From contig CAZBRS010000025.1 of NCBI GenBank assembly GCA_964494475.1, positions 14,748-78,747 of the forward strand: DNA of 64,000 nt, given 5' to 3'. The notes below the pieces were generated by a model that ran no database searches, was not told the DNA's origin, and was given only the letters and a program-made list of their open reading frames with translations. Origin of the DNA: CAZBRS01 sp964494475. Lineage in GTDB: Bacteria; Myxococcota_A; UBA9042; CAZBRS01. Made by a program: the position numbers and the translations under genes. Below, in pieces: positions 52,598-62,552 of the stretch (position 1 is its first letter; every line of letters starts with the position of its first letter).

Positions 52598-53836
52598 GTG
52601 CCCAAGCTGCTGACGACCCTGTTGTCCGTCGTGGTCCTTCTGTTGCTGGTCCAGGTCGTGCAGTCGTACCGGACGATCAGCGCCCTCGGCGAGGTCACCG
52701 CCGTGCTCTCGATGGACACGACCCCCCTCGAGTACCACTCCCGACGCTTGTCGGCCGAGAACCGCGCGACCGAGGGCGGTCTGCTCATCACGAGCGGCCG
52801 TTACGTCGAAGCCATGGAGGCCTACAAAGTCGCGCTCACGCTCGACCCCGCCAATGAACTCGCGCGGAGCGGGGTCGAGGACGCCGCGGTGCTGCAGTTG
52901 CTGAATACGCCCGACAACATCACGACCGAACCGACCCTGCTGCACTACTACGCACTGCGCCTGCAGGCCAAGCCCACGGGGTTCGTCGACGCGACCAGCG
53001 CCACGGTCGCGCGCGGAAATCTGGCGTTCTTCGTCGACGGCGATCCGGTCGAGGCCGAAAAAATCTACACCGAAGTGCTGAAGAACGACCCCGCGAACCT
53101 CGCCTCCCGCATCGGCCTGACGGCCCTGCTGCTCGCGCGAGCCAAGGGGCCCGTCGACGCCCTGCTCGAGGACCTCGTCGGGTTGGCCACGGCCGGCAAG
53201 CCCAATCGCTTCCAGTGCGAGACCATCGCGAGGCTCGCGCTCCTCAACGGTGAATACCCCATCGCGTTGACCTGGGCCGAGAAGGCGGCGGCCCTCGAGC
53301 GTACGTTCGGCGCCGTGGCCCTCATTGCTCAGACCAAACTCCAGCTCACGCGGCCCGACGAGGCCACGGCCGCTGCCAACGAGCTCGTCCGGCGCGATCC
53401 GAAGAACCCGCTCGGCTACCAGATCCTGTGCCAGTCCTACGTCAAGACCCAGAACGCCGAGATGGCGGTCTCGTCCTGCTCTGCCGCTTTCGAGGCCGAC
53501 CAGGATGTCCGGACGCTCGTGAACGTGGCCCGGGCGCTCGCCATGGCAGGGCGCACCAAGGAGGCCGTCGACGCGTACCGCGAGGTGCTCCGCCGCGACG
53601 ACCGGCAGATGGCGGCCCTGCTCGAGTTCGGCATCCTGCTCGCGAGCGTCGGGGACCTGAGGAACGGCACGGCGGCCCTCGAGCGCGTCGCCGGCCTCAC
53701 CCCCCAACCTGGCACCGTTCTCCCCCCCGACATTCAGAAGCTTCGCGACGAGGCGCGTCGGCAGCTCCAAGTCCTCGGCCCGCCTCCTCCTGAGGCAGCT
53801 GCCACGGATCCCAAGGCGCCGGCGCCGAAGGAATAG
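52598..53836 (+). CDS. Membrane-anchored TPR protein
   Basis: The 412-aa protein begins with an N-terminal membrane anchor (residues 4-22, LLTTLLSVVVLLLLVQVVQ) followed by tetratricopeptide repeats from about 55 to 370 (for example GRYVEAMEAYKVALTLDPAN and GRTKEAVDAYREVLRRD). TPRs assemble protein complexes; the body would face the periplasm. The tail is Pro/Ala-rich. The start is GTG 52598 with AGGAGGT at optimal distance. No partner is evident from the neighbours. Confidence 0.82.
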   Translation: MPKLLTTLLSVVVLLLLVQVVQSYRTISALGEVTAVLSMDTTPLEYHSRRLSAENRATEGGLLITSGRYVEAMEAYKVALTLDPANELARSGVEDAAVLQLLNTPDNITTEPTLLHYYALRLQAKPTGFVDATSATVARGNLAFFVDGDPVEAEKIYTEVLKNDPANLASRIGLTALLLARAKGPVDALLEDLVGLATAGKPNRFQCETIARLALLNGEYPIALTWAEKAAALERTFGAVALIAQTKLQLTRPDEATAAANELVRRDPKNPLGYQILCQSYVKTQNAEMAVSSCSAAFEADQDVRTLVNVARALAMAGRTKEAVDAYREVLRRDDRQMAALLEFGILLASVGDLRNGTAALERVAGLTPQPGTVLPPDIQKLRDEARRQLQVLGPPPPEAAATDPKAPAPKE

Positions 53837-53963
53837 TTGACAACCGAAATCCTCTCGCGCGTCGGCTTTCCGTGCCGTTCCGGAAGCTTCACGCTTGCTC
53901 TGCGCAGGGTCCTTCATATATACGTCGAGTTCATGGCCTCGTTGGAACTCCAACGGAGACCCG

Positions 53964-54473
53964 ATGTTCTTGTTCCACGCCTTTCGTGATTTCGTCGTCG
54001 TCCTCCTCGCGATGTCGGGCGTCGACGTCCCGATGCGCCACGACGCGGTCCACCAATTCGAGAGCCTCTCGCCCATCGAGGTCTATGTAGCCGTCGAAGC
54101 GTTGCGAGCCGACGTCGACCCTGCCCTGGCGCTCGCCATCGTCTACCAGGAGAGCCGCTTCCTGCCATCGGCGGCGTCGCCGACCCGTGATTTCGGGCTC
54201 TTCCAGTTGCACTGCGGACGGCGCTTCTCGTGGTGTCGCAAATTCGGCGTCTCGCCCGGTCAACTCCTCGAGCCCCGTTTGAACGTGGCCCTCGGCCTCG
54301 AAGTGGTGCGAACGTGCGCCGAACGCGCCGAGCGCTGCACCAACGGCGCCTGCCCGCACCTGCTCTATTACTTCAATCGGAGCGACACGTACCGCCGGTC
54401 GGTGCTGCGCCACGCCGAACGGTATCGGCGCCTGCTCGGCGGGTTCCTTCCGCTCTACGACAGCATCAGTTGA
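53964..54473 (+). CDS. Lytic transglycosylase-like (SLT domain) protein
   Basis: The 169-aa protein has a hydrophobic N-terminus (residues 1-20) and an SLT-type lysozyme fold: IVYQESRFLPSAA with catalytic E63, then FGLFQLHCG, and YYFNRSDTYRRSV near the end. It would cleave peptidoglycan glycan strands. Two cysteine pairs suggest an oxidising compartment. ATG 53964 is preferred (GGAG upstream) over the longer frame from 53895. Its stop lies 8 bp inside the end of the convergent diguanylate cyclase gene. Confidence 0.78.
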   Translation: MFLFHAFRDFVVVLLAMSGVDVPMRHDAVHQFESLSPIEVYVAVEALRADVDPALALAIVYQESRFLPSAASPTRDFGLFQLHCGRRFSWCRKFGVSPGQLLEPRLNVALGLEVVRTCAERAERCTNGACPHLLYYFNRSDTYRRSVLRHAERYRRLLGGFLPLYDSIS

Positions 54474-56190
54474 CGGGGTCTGGCGGCGCGTCGGCGCCGT
54501 TTCCGATGCGGGGCTTGCGCCGGTTCTTCTTGGCTTCGTAGAGCCTATCATCGGCCTTCAGGATCATTTCGGTGGGGTCGGCGGGGCGATCGGTCAGGTA
54601 CGAGGCCATGCCGATGGAGGCCGCGACCCCTACGTGCTCGTGCCCGACCTCGACGACGCACCGCTCGATGCCCTCCTCGATGCGCTCGCGGATGAGGTCG
54701 GCGTCTTCGCGCGAGGCGCGCGGCAGGAGGATGGCGAACTCGTCGCCGCCGTAGCGAGCCGGCACGTCCATGCTGCGAACGGAGTCGCGCAGGATCTCGC
54801 CCACGGACTTCAGGATGCGATCGCCGACGATGTGCCCGTAGACATCGTTGATCTGCTTGAAGTAGTTCAGATCGATGAGCACCAGCGTGAAGTTCTCTCC
54901 GTAGCGCCCCGAGCGGATGAACTCCTCGGTGAGGCGCTGCTCGAAGTAGCGTCGGACGTAGAGCCCCGTGAGGCCGTCGATCGTGGCGATCTCGTACAGG
55001 CGCGCGTTCTGCACGGCGACGTCGACGATGTTGACCAGCAGTCGGAACACGCGGACGTCGGCCTTGCTGAAGGCACGCCTCGACGCGGGGTCGCGATAGA
55101 ACCCGATCAGGCCTCCACCGCGCGCTTCGGGCGCCAGCGGCAGGAAGACGATGGAGCCGGGCCGGGAGTCGTCCTGGCGCTTCAGTCGGTCGCGCACCTC
55201 GCGCTCGACCCGTACCTGAAGCTCGTCGGTGCGACCGCGCACGCGCACGAGGCTCTCGCGCTGCAGCACGATGGCGGCCCCGTCGACGTCGGCGAAGGTC
55301 TCGAGCAACGTATCGGTGACCATCTCACAGAGCAGGTTGAGTTGGAGCGACGCCGAGATCTTGGAGTGGAAGCGGTTCAGCCGCTCCATCTCCTGCAGGC
55401 GCGAGCGAACCTGGTCGCCGTATCGCGCGAGGAAGCGGACCCCGATGACCACCCCCGCGTACGCCACGAGGATGAGCAGGAACGCCGCGTTGGCGCCGCT
55501 GAGCGAGGGGAGGAGGCTGCGGTGGTACGCGAACACCACCAGGTACGCCAGGGGGAGGATCGCGAGCTCGATGGAGAGCCCGGGCACCAGTACGCGAAGC
55601 AAGAGGGTCTTCAGCGCCCGGCCCGCGAACAGGTGGCGGGGCAGGACGAGGGCGTATTGGGCGACCAGGAAGACCGCGGAGACCAGCCCGACCTTCCAGG
55701 CGAGCGCCTCGGCCAGATCGAGCCCGAGGCTCGTGCCCGCGTCACGCGCCAGGTGGAGCGTGCCGATCGCCGCGACGAGCGCCTCGACCTCGAGCGCCCA
55801 CGCGGCCAGCAACAGCGAGGCGAGGGAAGCCGCCGTGACGAAGACGACGACCAGCAAGCTGCGCAGTCGCGGGACCTCGGACCGCCGAAGCACCTGGGTC
55901 CAGGCGAGGTGGCCGCCGGTGGTGACGACCAGGACGGTCGCGGCCCAGTGGGTGCCCAGGATGAAGAGCGCCGAAACACAGATGGTCGTGTCGAGGCTGA
56001 TGTCGACCCAGTCGTTCAGGCGAAACGACGCGCTGCGCACCGTGAGCCCGACCGCGAGGAAGAGCAACAGGAGCGGGACGTCGATCGGCAGGGGCTCGCC
56101 CATGGACAACCCGCGCCAGGCGGAGAACACGAGCGCCAGCACCGTACCGAGGACCAGGTAGGCAGATTGGAGGCGCTCTGAATTCTTCAT
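54466..56190 (-). CDS. Membrane diguanylate cyclase (7TM-GAF-GGDEF)
   Basis: The 574-aa protein has seven or eight hydrophobic helices to about residue 260, a short coiled coil (VRSRLQEMERLNRF), a GAF-like domain (about 285-410) and a complete GGDEF domain with RYGGDEF (481-485) that makes c-di-GMP from GTP. An RSMD inhibitory I-site lies five residues before the active site, so product feedback is expected. TIDGLTGLYVRRYFEQRL is the normal GGDEF entry. Unlike the FHA-GGDEF protein at 42612, this enzyme looks active. ATG 56190 is used. Confidence 0.93.
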   Translation of the reverse strand: MKNSERLQSAYLVLGTVLALVFSAWRGLSMGEPLPIDVPLLLLFLAVGLTVRSASFRLNDWVDISLDTTICVSALFILGTHWAATVLVVTTGGHLAWTQVLRRSEVPRLRSLLVVVFVTAASLASLLLAAWALEVEALVAAIGTLHLARDAGTSLGLDLAEALAWKVGLVSAVFLVAQYALVLPRHLFAGRALKTLLLRVLVPGLSIELAILPLAYLVVFAYHRSLLPSLSGANAAFLLILVAYAGVVIGVRFLARYGDQVRSRLQEMERLNRFHSKISASLQLNLLCEMVTDTLLETFADVDGAAIVLQRESLVRVRGRTDELQVRVEREVRDRLKRQDDSRPGSIVFLPLAPEARGGGLIGFYRDPASRRAFSKADVRVFRLLVNIVDVAVQNARLYEIATIDGLTGLYVRRYFEQRLTEEFIRSGRYGENFTLVLIDLNYFKQINDVYGHIVGDRILKSVGEILRDSVRSMDVPARYGGDEFAILLPRASREDADLIRERIEEGIERCVVEVGHEHVGVAASIGMASYLTDRPADPTEMILKADDRLYEAKKNRRKPRIGNGADAPPDPVN

Positions 56191-56321
56191 CCGGAGCCGT
56201 GGCGACGTCGTCGCGGATGATACCCCCCCTTCGTCGCGATGTCTATTCTTCGGCAGGCTCGCCCGCCGAGCACGATTCGTGCTACACCTACGCGTCGAGA
56301 TCGTGCACGGAGCAGCGGAGT

Positions 56322-57077
56322 TTGTATTCAGGAGCGCGGGTCGCCGTGGTCATCCCGGCGCACAACGAGGAACGGCTCATCGGGCGAACGCTTCGGGGAG
56401 TACCGGCGTACGTCGACCACGTGGTCGTCGTGGACGACGCCAGCGACGACACCACGTACGCCACGACCGCGCGCTTCCCGGATCCACGCGTTCGAGTGCA
56501 CGCCCGCGCCCGAAACGGCGGCGTCGGGGCGGCCATCCTCGACGGGTACAACCTGGCCGGGAGCCTCGGCGTCGACGTCATCGTGGTCGTCGGGGGCGAC
56601 GCGCAGATGGACCCCTCCGACATGGCGGCCCTCCTCGACGAGGTCGTGGGCGGGCGCGCCGACTACGCGAAGGGCGCTCGGCTCGATCATCCCGAGATCC
56701 TGCGCCGCATGCCCCTGGTGCGCCTGGCGGGCAACCTCGCGCTGTCGGCGCTCACACGGACCGCGCTCGGTCGCGCCGACGTTCGCGATTCGCAGTGCGG
56801 CTACACCGCGCTCAGCGCCACCTGGGTGCCCCGCCTGCCCTGCGCGCGACTCTACAAGCGCTACGGGTTCCCGAACGATCTGCTCTCGTCGCTCCTCGAG
56901 CTCGGCGCGACCGTCCGCGAAGTGCCCGTGGCCCCGATCTACGGCGACGAGCAATCGGGGATCCGCCTGTCCCGCACGGTCGCGCCCCTGCTGGGCCTGC
57001 TGGCCCGCATCTGGTGGCGTCACCACGTTGGCAGCGCGCGCGCCTCGCGACAGGAGGCCGGCCCTTGCGCTTGCTGA
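56322..57077 (+). CDS. Family 2 glycosyltransferase
   Basis: The 251-aa protein (from TTG 56322) begins almost at once with the GT-A fold: VAVVIPAHNEERLIGRTLRG, VVVVDDASDD, and the metal-binding GDAQMDPSDMAALL. GYTALSATW and FPNDLLSSLLELG resemble dolichol/polyprenyl-phosphate sugar transferases. The start is uncertain: an open frame extends to GTG 56199, only 9 bp from the divergent cyclase gene, which would leave no promoter. It overlaps the next glycosyltransferase by 13 bp, so both likely serve one surface glycan. Confidence 0.8.
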   Translation: MYSGARVAVVIPAHNEERLIGRTLRGVPAYVDHVVVVDDASDDTTYATTARFPDPRVRVHARARNGGVGAAILDGYNLAGSLGVDVIVVVGGDAQMDPSDMAALLDEVVGGRADYAKGARLDHPEILRRMPLVRLAGNLALSALTRTALGRADVRDSQCGYTALSATWVPRLPCARLYKRYGFPNDLLSSLLELGATVREVPVAPIYGDEQSGIRLSRTVAPLLGLLARIWWRHHVGSARASRQEAGPCAC

Positions 57078-58228
57078 TCGTCTCGAGCTCCTATCCGCTG
57101 CGGCCCGGGTCGGCGTCCGGGGCCTTCGTGGCCGAGATGGCGGGGCACCTCGCCGCGGGCGGGCACGCGGTCCGGGTCCTGGTGCCCTCCGATCGGTTCG
57201 GAGCCACGACACCGACTCCCGGACCCGTCGAGGTCCGCTCCGTTCCGTACGCGTGGCCTCCCACCGCTCGACGCCTCTTCCACGGCGCAGGCTTGCCCGA
57301 CAACCTGCGGCGCTCCCCGGCCCTCGCGCTCCTGGCTCCGTCGGCGCTGGCGACGTTCGGCCTCGCGGCCCTCGCCGAAGCGCGCCGGTGCGATCTGGTC
57401 GTGTCGCACTGGCTGCTCCCTCTCGGCCTGGTCGCGGGAGCCGCAGCGTCTCTGGCGCGCGTTCCCCACGTCGCGATCGCCCACTCGGGCGACGTCACGC
57501 TGGCAGCGCGCCTGCTCCCGACGGCGGCACGATCCGCCTTCGGAGCGTACGTCGCGGCCACGACGCGCCGGGTCGTCTTCACGCACGCCTCCCTCCAGCA
57601 GAGGTACGAGCGGGCGTTCGGCCCGGCTCCCGACGCCGTCGTGTGCCCCATGGGAGTCGACCCGCCCTCCCGAGCCCCGGCGGCGAAGCGTTCGACCGCC
57701 CGGCTGCGCGTGCTCTTCGTCGGCCGCCTCGAGCCCGTCAAAGGCGCCGCGACGCTCCTGGCCGCGCTCCGCGCCTGCCCTGAGGTCGAGGCCACCCTGG
57801 CCGGTGACGGCTCGGAGCGCGCCTTCCTGGAGCGAGAGGCCGCGGCGCTCGGAGGGCGGGCCCGGTTCGTCGGCCACGTGCCGCGCGCCGAGGTTCGCCG
57901 GCTCTACGCCGAGCACGACGCGCTGGTCGTTCCCTCCATCGTCACGTCGTTGGGCCGCAGCGAGGGGGTCCCCCACGTGGCGCTCGAGGCCCAGGCCCAC
58001 GGCCTGCCCGTCGTGGCGTCGAGCGTGGGCGGGCTCCCCGAGGTGGTGCACGCCGACCTCGACGGCCTGCTCGTGCCCCCGGGCAACCCGGCGGCGCTCG
58101 CGGCGGCGCTGGCGCGCCTGGCCAACGACCGCGCCCTGCTCGCCGCCCTGGCGCAGGGGGCGCGCGAGAATGGCGAGCGCTACGCCTGGCCGCGCGTCCT
58201 GGCGCGTATGGGCGACGGGGTCTGGTGA
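57065..58228 (+). CDS. Family 4 glycosyltransferase
   Basis: The 387-aa GT-B protein shows LLIVSSSYPLRPGSASGAFV (acceptor domain with Gly-rich loop) and the donor domain LRVLFVGRLEPVKGAATLL, AGDGSERAFLE, EGVPHVALEAQAHGLPVVAS, and GGLPEVV. It transfers a sugar from a nucleotide donor, probably to a lipid or polysaccharide acceptor. The start is TTG 57065, decided by AGGAGG 7 nt upstream, and lies 13 bp inside the upstream gene. The stop overlaps the helicase start by one base (TGATG). All of 56.3-62.0 kb may be one transcript. Confidence 0.9.
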   Translation: MRLLIVSSSYPLRPGSASGAFVAEMAGHLAAGGHAVRVLVPSDRFGATTPTPGPVEVRSVPYAWPPTARRLFHGAGLPDNLRRSPALALLAPSALATFGLAALAEARRCDLVVSHWLLPLGLVAGAAASLARVPHVAIAHSGDVTLAARLLPTAARSAFGAYVAATTRRVVFTHASLQQRYERAFGPAPDAVVCPMGVDPPSRAPAAKRSTARLRVLFVGRLEPVKGAATLLAALRACPEVEATLAGDGSERAFLEREAAALGGRARFVGHVPRAEVRRLYAEHDALVVPSIVTSLGRSEGVPHVALEAQAHGLPVVASSVGGLPEVVHADLDGLLVPPGNPAALAAALARLANDRALLAALAQGARENGERYAWPRVLARMGDGVW

Positions 58229-59589
58229 TGCGCGTCACGATCGACACCGCGGTGCGCGTCCCGCTCGGCGAGCTCCCGCCCGACGTCGCCGACGAGCTGC
58301 GCGAGCGCTTCAGCCACGACAACCCGGCCTACTGGGACGCCCGACGCAATCGACGGCCCTGTCGGCACCTCCCGCGCCGGCTCACGTCCTTCGACGAGAC
58401 CCCGACCGAGCTGCTGCTGCCGCGCGGCGCCCTCCCCGAGTTGCTCGCGGGCCCGCTGGCGCCCCTCGACCCGATCGTGGACGATCGAACGGCGCTGCCC
58501 CCCCGTAGCGCGCTGACGTTCTCGGGCGTGCTGCGCGACTACCAGCAGGCGGCCGTCGAGGCGTGCCTGGCTCACGCGAACGGTGTGGTCGTGGCCCCCA
58601 CGGGCAGCGGAAAGACCGTGGTGGCCCTCGCGCTCGTGGCCCGCCTCGCCACGCCGGCGCTGATCCTGGTGCACACCAACGTGCTGCTCCGGCAATCGGC
58701 CGAGCGCGTACGCAGCTTCCTGGGGGTCGAGCCGGCCGTCTACGCGGGCGCGCGCCGGGAGGTCGGCGACGTGACCCTGGCCACGGTGCAGTGCCTGCAG
58801 CGGCAGGGAGCGACCGACCTGGCCGGCCGCTTCGGGCTCGTGCTGCTCGACGAGGCTCACCACGGCCCGGCCGCCTCGTTTCGAACCGTCCTGGCCTCTT
58901 TCGCCGCGCGCTACCGCATCGGGTTGACGGCCACGCCCGAGCGCAAGGATCGCCTGCACCCGCTGCTCTTCGACGTGGTCGGCCCCATCGTCTCGACGAT
59001 CGGCAAGCCCGCGCTGGAGGAGAGCCTCGCCATCCTGCGCCCCTCGCTGATCGCGGTCGAGACCGGCTTCGGCTTCTTCTACCGGCGCAACTGGGCCTCG
59101 CTGGTCACGTCGCTCACCCGTAACGCGGCCCGCAACGCCGTGGTGATCGACGCCGTGCTCGCGCACCACCGGGCCCGCTCGCTCGTCACCACCGAGCGCA
59201 TCGAGCACGCCGAGCTCCTGGCCGAACGGCTGGCGACGCGCCTGCCCGGACGCGTGGCCTGCGTCCACGGCCAGATGCCCCGCGACCAGATCGACCAACG
59301 GCTCGCCGCGCTGGCGGAGGGCACGCTCCAGGTGATCGTGGCGACCACCTCGCTCGTCGGCGAGGGCTTCGACCTGCCCGATCTCGACACGCTGTTCGTC
59401 ACGGTCCCCCACGGAAACCCCGCGAAGGCCGCGCAGCTGCTCGGCAGGATCCTGCGGCCGTCGCCGGGCAAACTGGCACCCCGCGTCGTCGATTTCCTCG
59501 ACGCCCGGGTGCCGATCCTCCGCTCGCAGTGGAGCAAACGAAAGAAGGTGTACGAAGGTGAGCCCCCGAATCCCGCGCCGCACGATTGA
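58228..59589 (+). CDS. SF2 DEAD/DEAH helicase, XPB/UvrB-like
   Basis: The 453-aa protein has an N-terminal region of about 105 aa of unknown fold. The SF2 core follows: Q-like LRDYQQAAVEACL, Walker A APTGSGKT, LLDEAHH, GLTATPERKD, and motif VI QLLGRILRP. It would be an ATP-driven DNA or RNA translocase. The linkage to mutS2, which starts inside its 3' end, suggests a role in recombination or repair, though this is inferred. ATG 58228 overlaps the glycosyltransferase stop. Confidence 0.87.
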   Translation: MRVTIDTAVRVPLGELPPDVADELRERFSHDNPAYWDARRNRRPCRHLPRRLTSFDETPTELLLPRGALPELLAGPLAPLDPIVDDRTALPPRSALTFSGVLRDYQQAAVEACLAHANGVVVAPTGSGKTVVALALVARLATPALILVHTNVLLRQSAERVRSFLGVEPAVYAGARREVGDVTLATVQCLQRQGATDLAGRFGLVLLDEAHHGPAASFRTVLASFAARYRIGLTATPERKDRLHPLLFDVVGPIVSTIGKPALEESLAILRPSLIAVETGFGFFYRRNWASLVTSLTRNAARNAVVIDAVLAHHRARSLVTTERIEHAELLAERLATRLPGRVACVHGQMPRDQIDQRLAALAEGTLQVIVATTSLVGEGFDLPDLDTLFVTVPHGNPAKAAQLLGRILRPSPGKLAPRVVDFLDARVPILRSQWSKRKKVYEGEPPNPAPHD

Positions 59590-61987
59590 CGACCTCGGCC
59601 TGCCCCGCGTCCTCGACCACCTGGGCGGGCTGGCCTGGACCGAGGTGGGCCGCGCCGCCTGCCGCGCCCTGCCCTTCCTCGACGACCCGCACGCCGTACG
59701 CCGCGAGCTGAAGCTCGTGTCCGACGCAAGGCGCGTGCTCTCCGAGCGAACCGCGCCCTCCTTCGAGGGGCTGATCGACCTGTCGGCGGCGACACGGCAC
59801 GTCGGGCGCGGCGGCTACCTGATCGAGGACGACCTGGTCGCCCTCGGCCGCTGCCTCGACACCGTCGCGCGCCTTCGTCGTACGCTCGAAGCCGCCGTCG
59901 ACGTCGCGCCCGACCTGGCGCACCTGGCCGGCAGGATCGATCGGCTCGACGGGCTGGCGCGCGAGATCCTGCGCGCCTTCGACGACACCGGGCGCCTGCG
60001 CGACGAGGCGAGTCCGCGGCTCCACGAAGCCCGCAACCGCCAGAAGGGCATCCGGGCCCAGATCCGCAAGCAGCTCGACGAGTACCTGCTCGAACCGAAC
60101 CTCCAGAACTGTTTCCAGGGTGACTACTTCACGCTGCGCGACACGCGCTACGTATTGCCGGTGAAGACCAGCCTGCGCGTGCGCGTGCCCGGCATCCTGC
60201 ACGGCGCGTCGAACACCGGCGAGACCGTCTTCATCGAGCCCGAGCTGATCGTGAGCCTGAACAACGGCCTCATGCTGCAGCAGGAGGACGTGCTCGCGGC
60301 CGAGATCGAGGTGCTGACCGACCTCTCGTCCGGCGTGCGCGACCTGGCCGAGGGCATCGACGCGTCGGTGGCCCTGGCGGTGCGCCTCGAGACCCTGGCC
60401 GCGCGCGCGCGCCTGAGCCTGGAGTGGGACGCGGCCGAGCCCGCCGTCACCGACGACGGCCCGCTGCAGCTGAACGCGGCCAGGAACCCGCTGTTGCTCA
60501 TGCAGGGCCTGCCGGTCGTGCCGAACGACCTCTGCCTCGCCCCGGGCGTGCGCTTCCTGGTCATCTCGGGCCCGAACGCCGGCGGCAAGACCGTGAGCCT
60601 CGACACCCTGGGCCTCTGCCTGGCCCTGGTGTCGCTCGGCATGCACGTGCCCGCCGACCCCGACTCGCAGGTCTTCGTGCCCACGGCGCTGACCACCCTG
60701 ATGGGCGAGTCGCAGGACATCGAGCGCTCGCTCTCGACCTTCACGGGTCAGCTGAAGCGCATCGAAGACATGCTCGCCGCCGTGGGCCCGCGCGACGTGG
60801 TGCTGGTCGACGAGGTGCTGGCCGGCACCGATCCGAACGAAGGCGCAGCGCTGGCCTGGGCGTGCCTCGAGCGCTTCGCCGACCGCGGCCTCACGGGCGC
60901 CGTGACCACGCACTACGAGCTGCTGAAGACGCTGCCCTACGCCGACCCGCGCTTCGTGAACGCGGCCATGCTGCTGGACCCGCGCACCCACCGCCCGAAC
61001 TATCGCCTGAGCCTGGGCGCGCCCGGCGCCAGCTCGCCCCTGCGCGTGGCCGCCGACGCGGGCTTCGACGCCGACATCCTGGCGCGCGCCAGCGAGATCC
61101 TCGGCACGCGCGACGAGCGCATCGACGAGATCATCCGGCGCATGGAGGACGAGGCGCGCGCCCTCGAGGCCCAGAAGGACGCGCTGGAGACCCAACGCCT
61201 GGCGGCCGTGACCCGCGAGCGCGAGCTGGAGCGCAAGCTCGCGCAGGTCGAGCGCGACGCGCGCGTCCTGGCGCTCGAGCAGAAGGAGCGCTTCCTCGAC
61301 AAACTGAAGCAACAGGAAGAGGAGTTGAAGGCCATGACGAAGCGCATCCAGGACGAGCGCAGCCCCGAGACGGTGCGGCGCGTGAAGGTCGACGTCGAGC
61401 GGCTGAAGCAGGAGGTCTCGCGCGACGTCGACGCCGGCCGCGCCGAACTGCAGGGCAAACCGCAGCGGCTGCCCGCCCGGCCCGAGAGCATCGTGCCCGG
61501 GGCCAAGCTGCTCCACGCGGCCACCGGCAAGCTGGCCGAGGTGGTCACCGTGGATCGCTCGCGGCGCACGGCCTTCCTGCGCATCGGCGCCCTGGGCCTG
61601 AAGGCGCGCTTCGACGACCTGCAGGAGGAGATCGGGGGCCCCGCCGCCGCGCCCGCGCCAGCGAAGCCCTCGACGGCCCGCGCCCGCTTCCCCGAGAGGA
61701 CCGAGGTCGGCGAGGGCGCGTCGAGCGACGAGCTCATCCGCACCGACGAGACCTCGATCTCGCTGATCGGCTGCCGCATCGACGAAGCCCTCGCCATGCT
61801 CGAGAAGCGCCTGGACCGCGACTCGCTGCAGGACCGCGAGCTGCTGTTCGTGGTGCACGGCGTGGGCACCGGCCGCCTGCGCCAGGCCGTGCGCGAGTAC
61901 CTGGAGAAGTCGGACTACGTGGCCAGGTGGGAGAAGGCCCCCGAGGACTGCGGCGGCGAGGCGTGCACGGTGGTGCGGTTGAGGTGA
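59558..61987 (+). CDS. mutS2: MutS2 (anti-recombination / ribosome-rescue ATPase with Smr domain)
   Basis: The 809-aa protein is MutS2: core and clamp helices (about 1-300), the ATPase with GPNAGGKT, STFTGQLKR, VLVDEVLAGTDP and THYELLK, a long charged coiled coil (about 515-640), and a C-terminal Smr nuclease domain (SLIGCRIDEALAMLEKRL, VVHGVGTGRLRQAVREYL). It lacks the MutS mismatch-binding domain, as expected. The usual Smr LDLRG motif reads SLIGCR here, so nuclease activity may be altered. The GTG start (59558) lies 32 bp inside the helicase gene, with AGAAGGT upstream. Confidence 0.93.
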   Translation: MSPRIPRRTIDDLGLPRVLDHLGGLAWTEVGRAACRALPFLDDPHAVRRELKLVSDARRVLSERTAPSFEGLIDLSAATRHVGRGGYLIEDDLVALGRCLDTVARLRRTLEAAVDVAPDLAHLAGRIDRLDGLAREILRAFDDTGRLRDEASPRLHEARNRQKGIRAQIRKQLDEYLLEPNLQNCFQGDYFTLRDTRYVLPVKTSLRVRVPGILHGASNTGETVFIEPELIVSLNNGLMLQQEDVLAAEIEVLTDLSSGVRDLAEGIDASVALAVRLETLAARARLSLEWDAAEPAVTDDGPLQLNAARNPLLLMQGLPVVPNDLCLAPGVRFLVISGPNAGGKTVSLDTLGLCLALVSLGMHVPADPDSQVFVPTALTTLMGESQDIERSLSTFTGQLKRIEDMLAAVGPRDVVLVDEVLAGTDPNEGAALAWACLERFADRGLTGAVTTHYELLKTLPYADPRFVNAAMLLDPRTHRPNYRLSLGAPGASSPLRVAADAGFDADILARASEILGTRDERIDEIIRRMEDEARALEAQKDALETQRLAAVTRERELERKLAQVERDARVLALEQKERFLDKLKQQEEELKAMTKRIQDERSPETVRRVKVDVERLKQEVSRDVDAGRAELQGKPQRLPARPESIVPGAKLLHAATGKLAEVVTVDRSRRTAFLRIGALGLKARFDDLQEEIGGPAAAPAPAKPSTARARFPERTEVGEGASSDELIRTDETSISLIGCRIDEALAMLEKRLDRDSLQDRELLFVVHGVGTGRLRQAVREYLEKSDYVARWEKAPEDCGGEACTVVRLR

Positions 61988-62552
61988 CGGGGCGCGCTCG
62001 TCGTGGCGGGGGCGCCTGATGAAGATCGGACGACGGTTCGACTCGCTTCGCGTCCACCACTCTCAAGACCGCGAACCGCGGGGGCTCGACAAGGGGCTTG
62101 CGCGGGTTCGCGGTGGTCAGTCGCGCATAATATCACGTGTATTCGCGGTGGCTTCCGCTTCTGACCGTCCGCTCGGACGGCAACTCGAAACGGGTTTGGA
62201 GACAACGCAAAAGTCACGAATAATGCATGTCGAACGCCCGGATCTTGCCGTTTTCCGGTCTCCGTCTCCGCCGGAACGGGTCAGTCCGAAATCGGAGCAC
62301 GGTGGTTGGATCGTGCGTTTCCTGAATGGGAACAGGCGATTGCGCCCGAGCAATAAGGACCGATGTTCGACTCCCTGGACAAGGAGGGGTGTGCAAAGCG
62401 AAATGGAGTCTCTGGTTCCGAAATGGGGCCGGAACCCACGCTGCCTATTGAAAATACTACGCTTCCGCCCGTTCCCGATCGGGCTTGTCCGACCTGCCCC
62501 GTCCGAGTAGAGTCGTCGCCGTTGTGCCAGAGCACCAAAAACGAGGCGACGC
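61988..62552. other. 565-bp gene-free stretch with structured elements
   Basis: I see no gene here. The stretch has a lower GC content than its surroundings and several structures: ACCGCGAACC (62068-62077) with GGTTCGCGGT (62105-62114), and CCGTCCG-CT-CGGACGG (62165-62180). A -10-like CATAAT lies at 62126-62131. It separates the mutS2 operon from the DUF1016 gene and may mark the edge of an inserted segment. Confidence 0.5.
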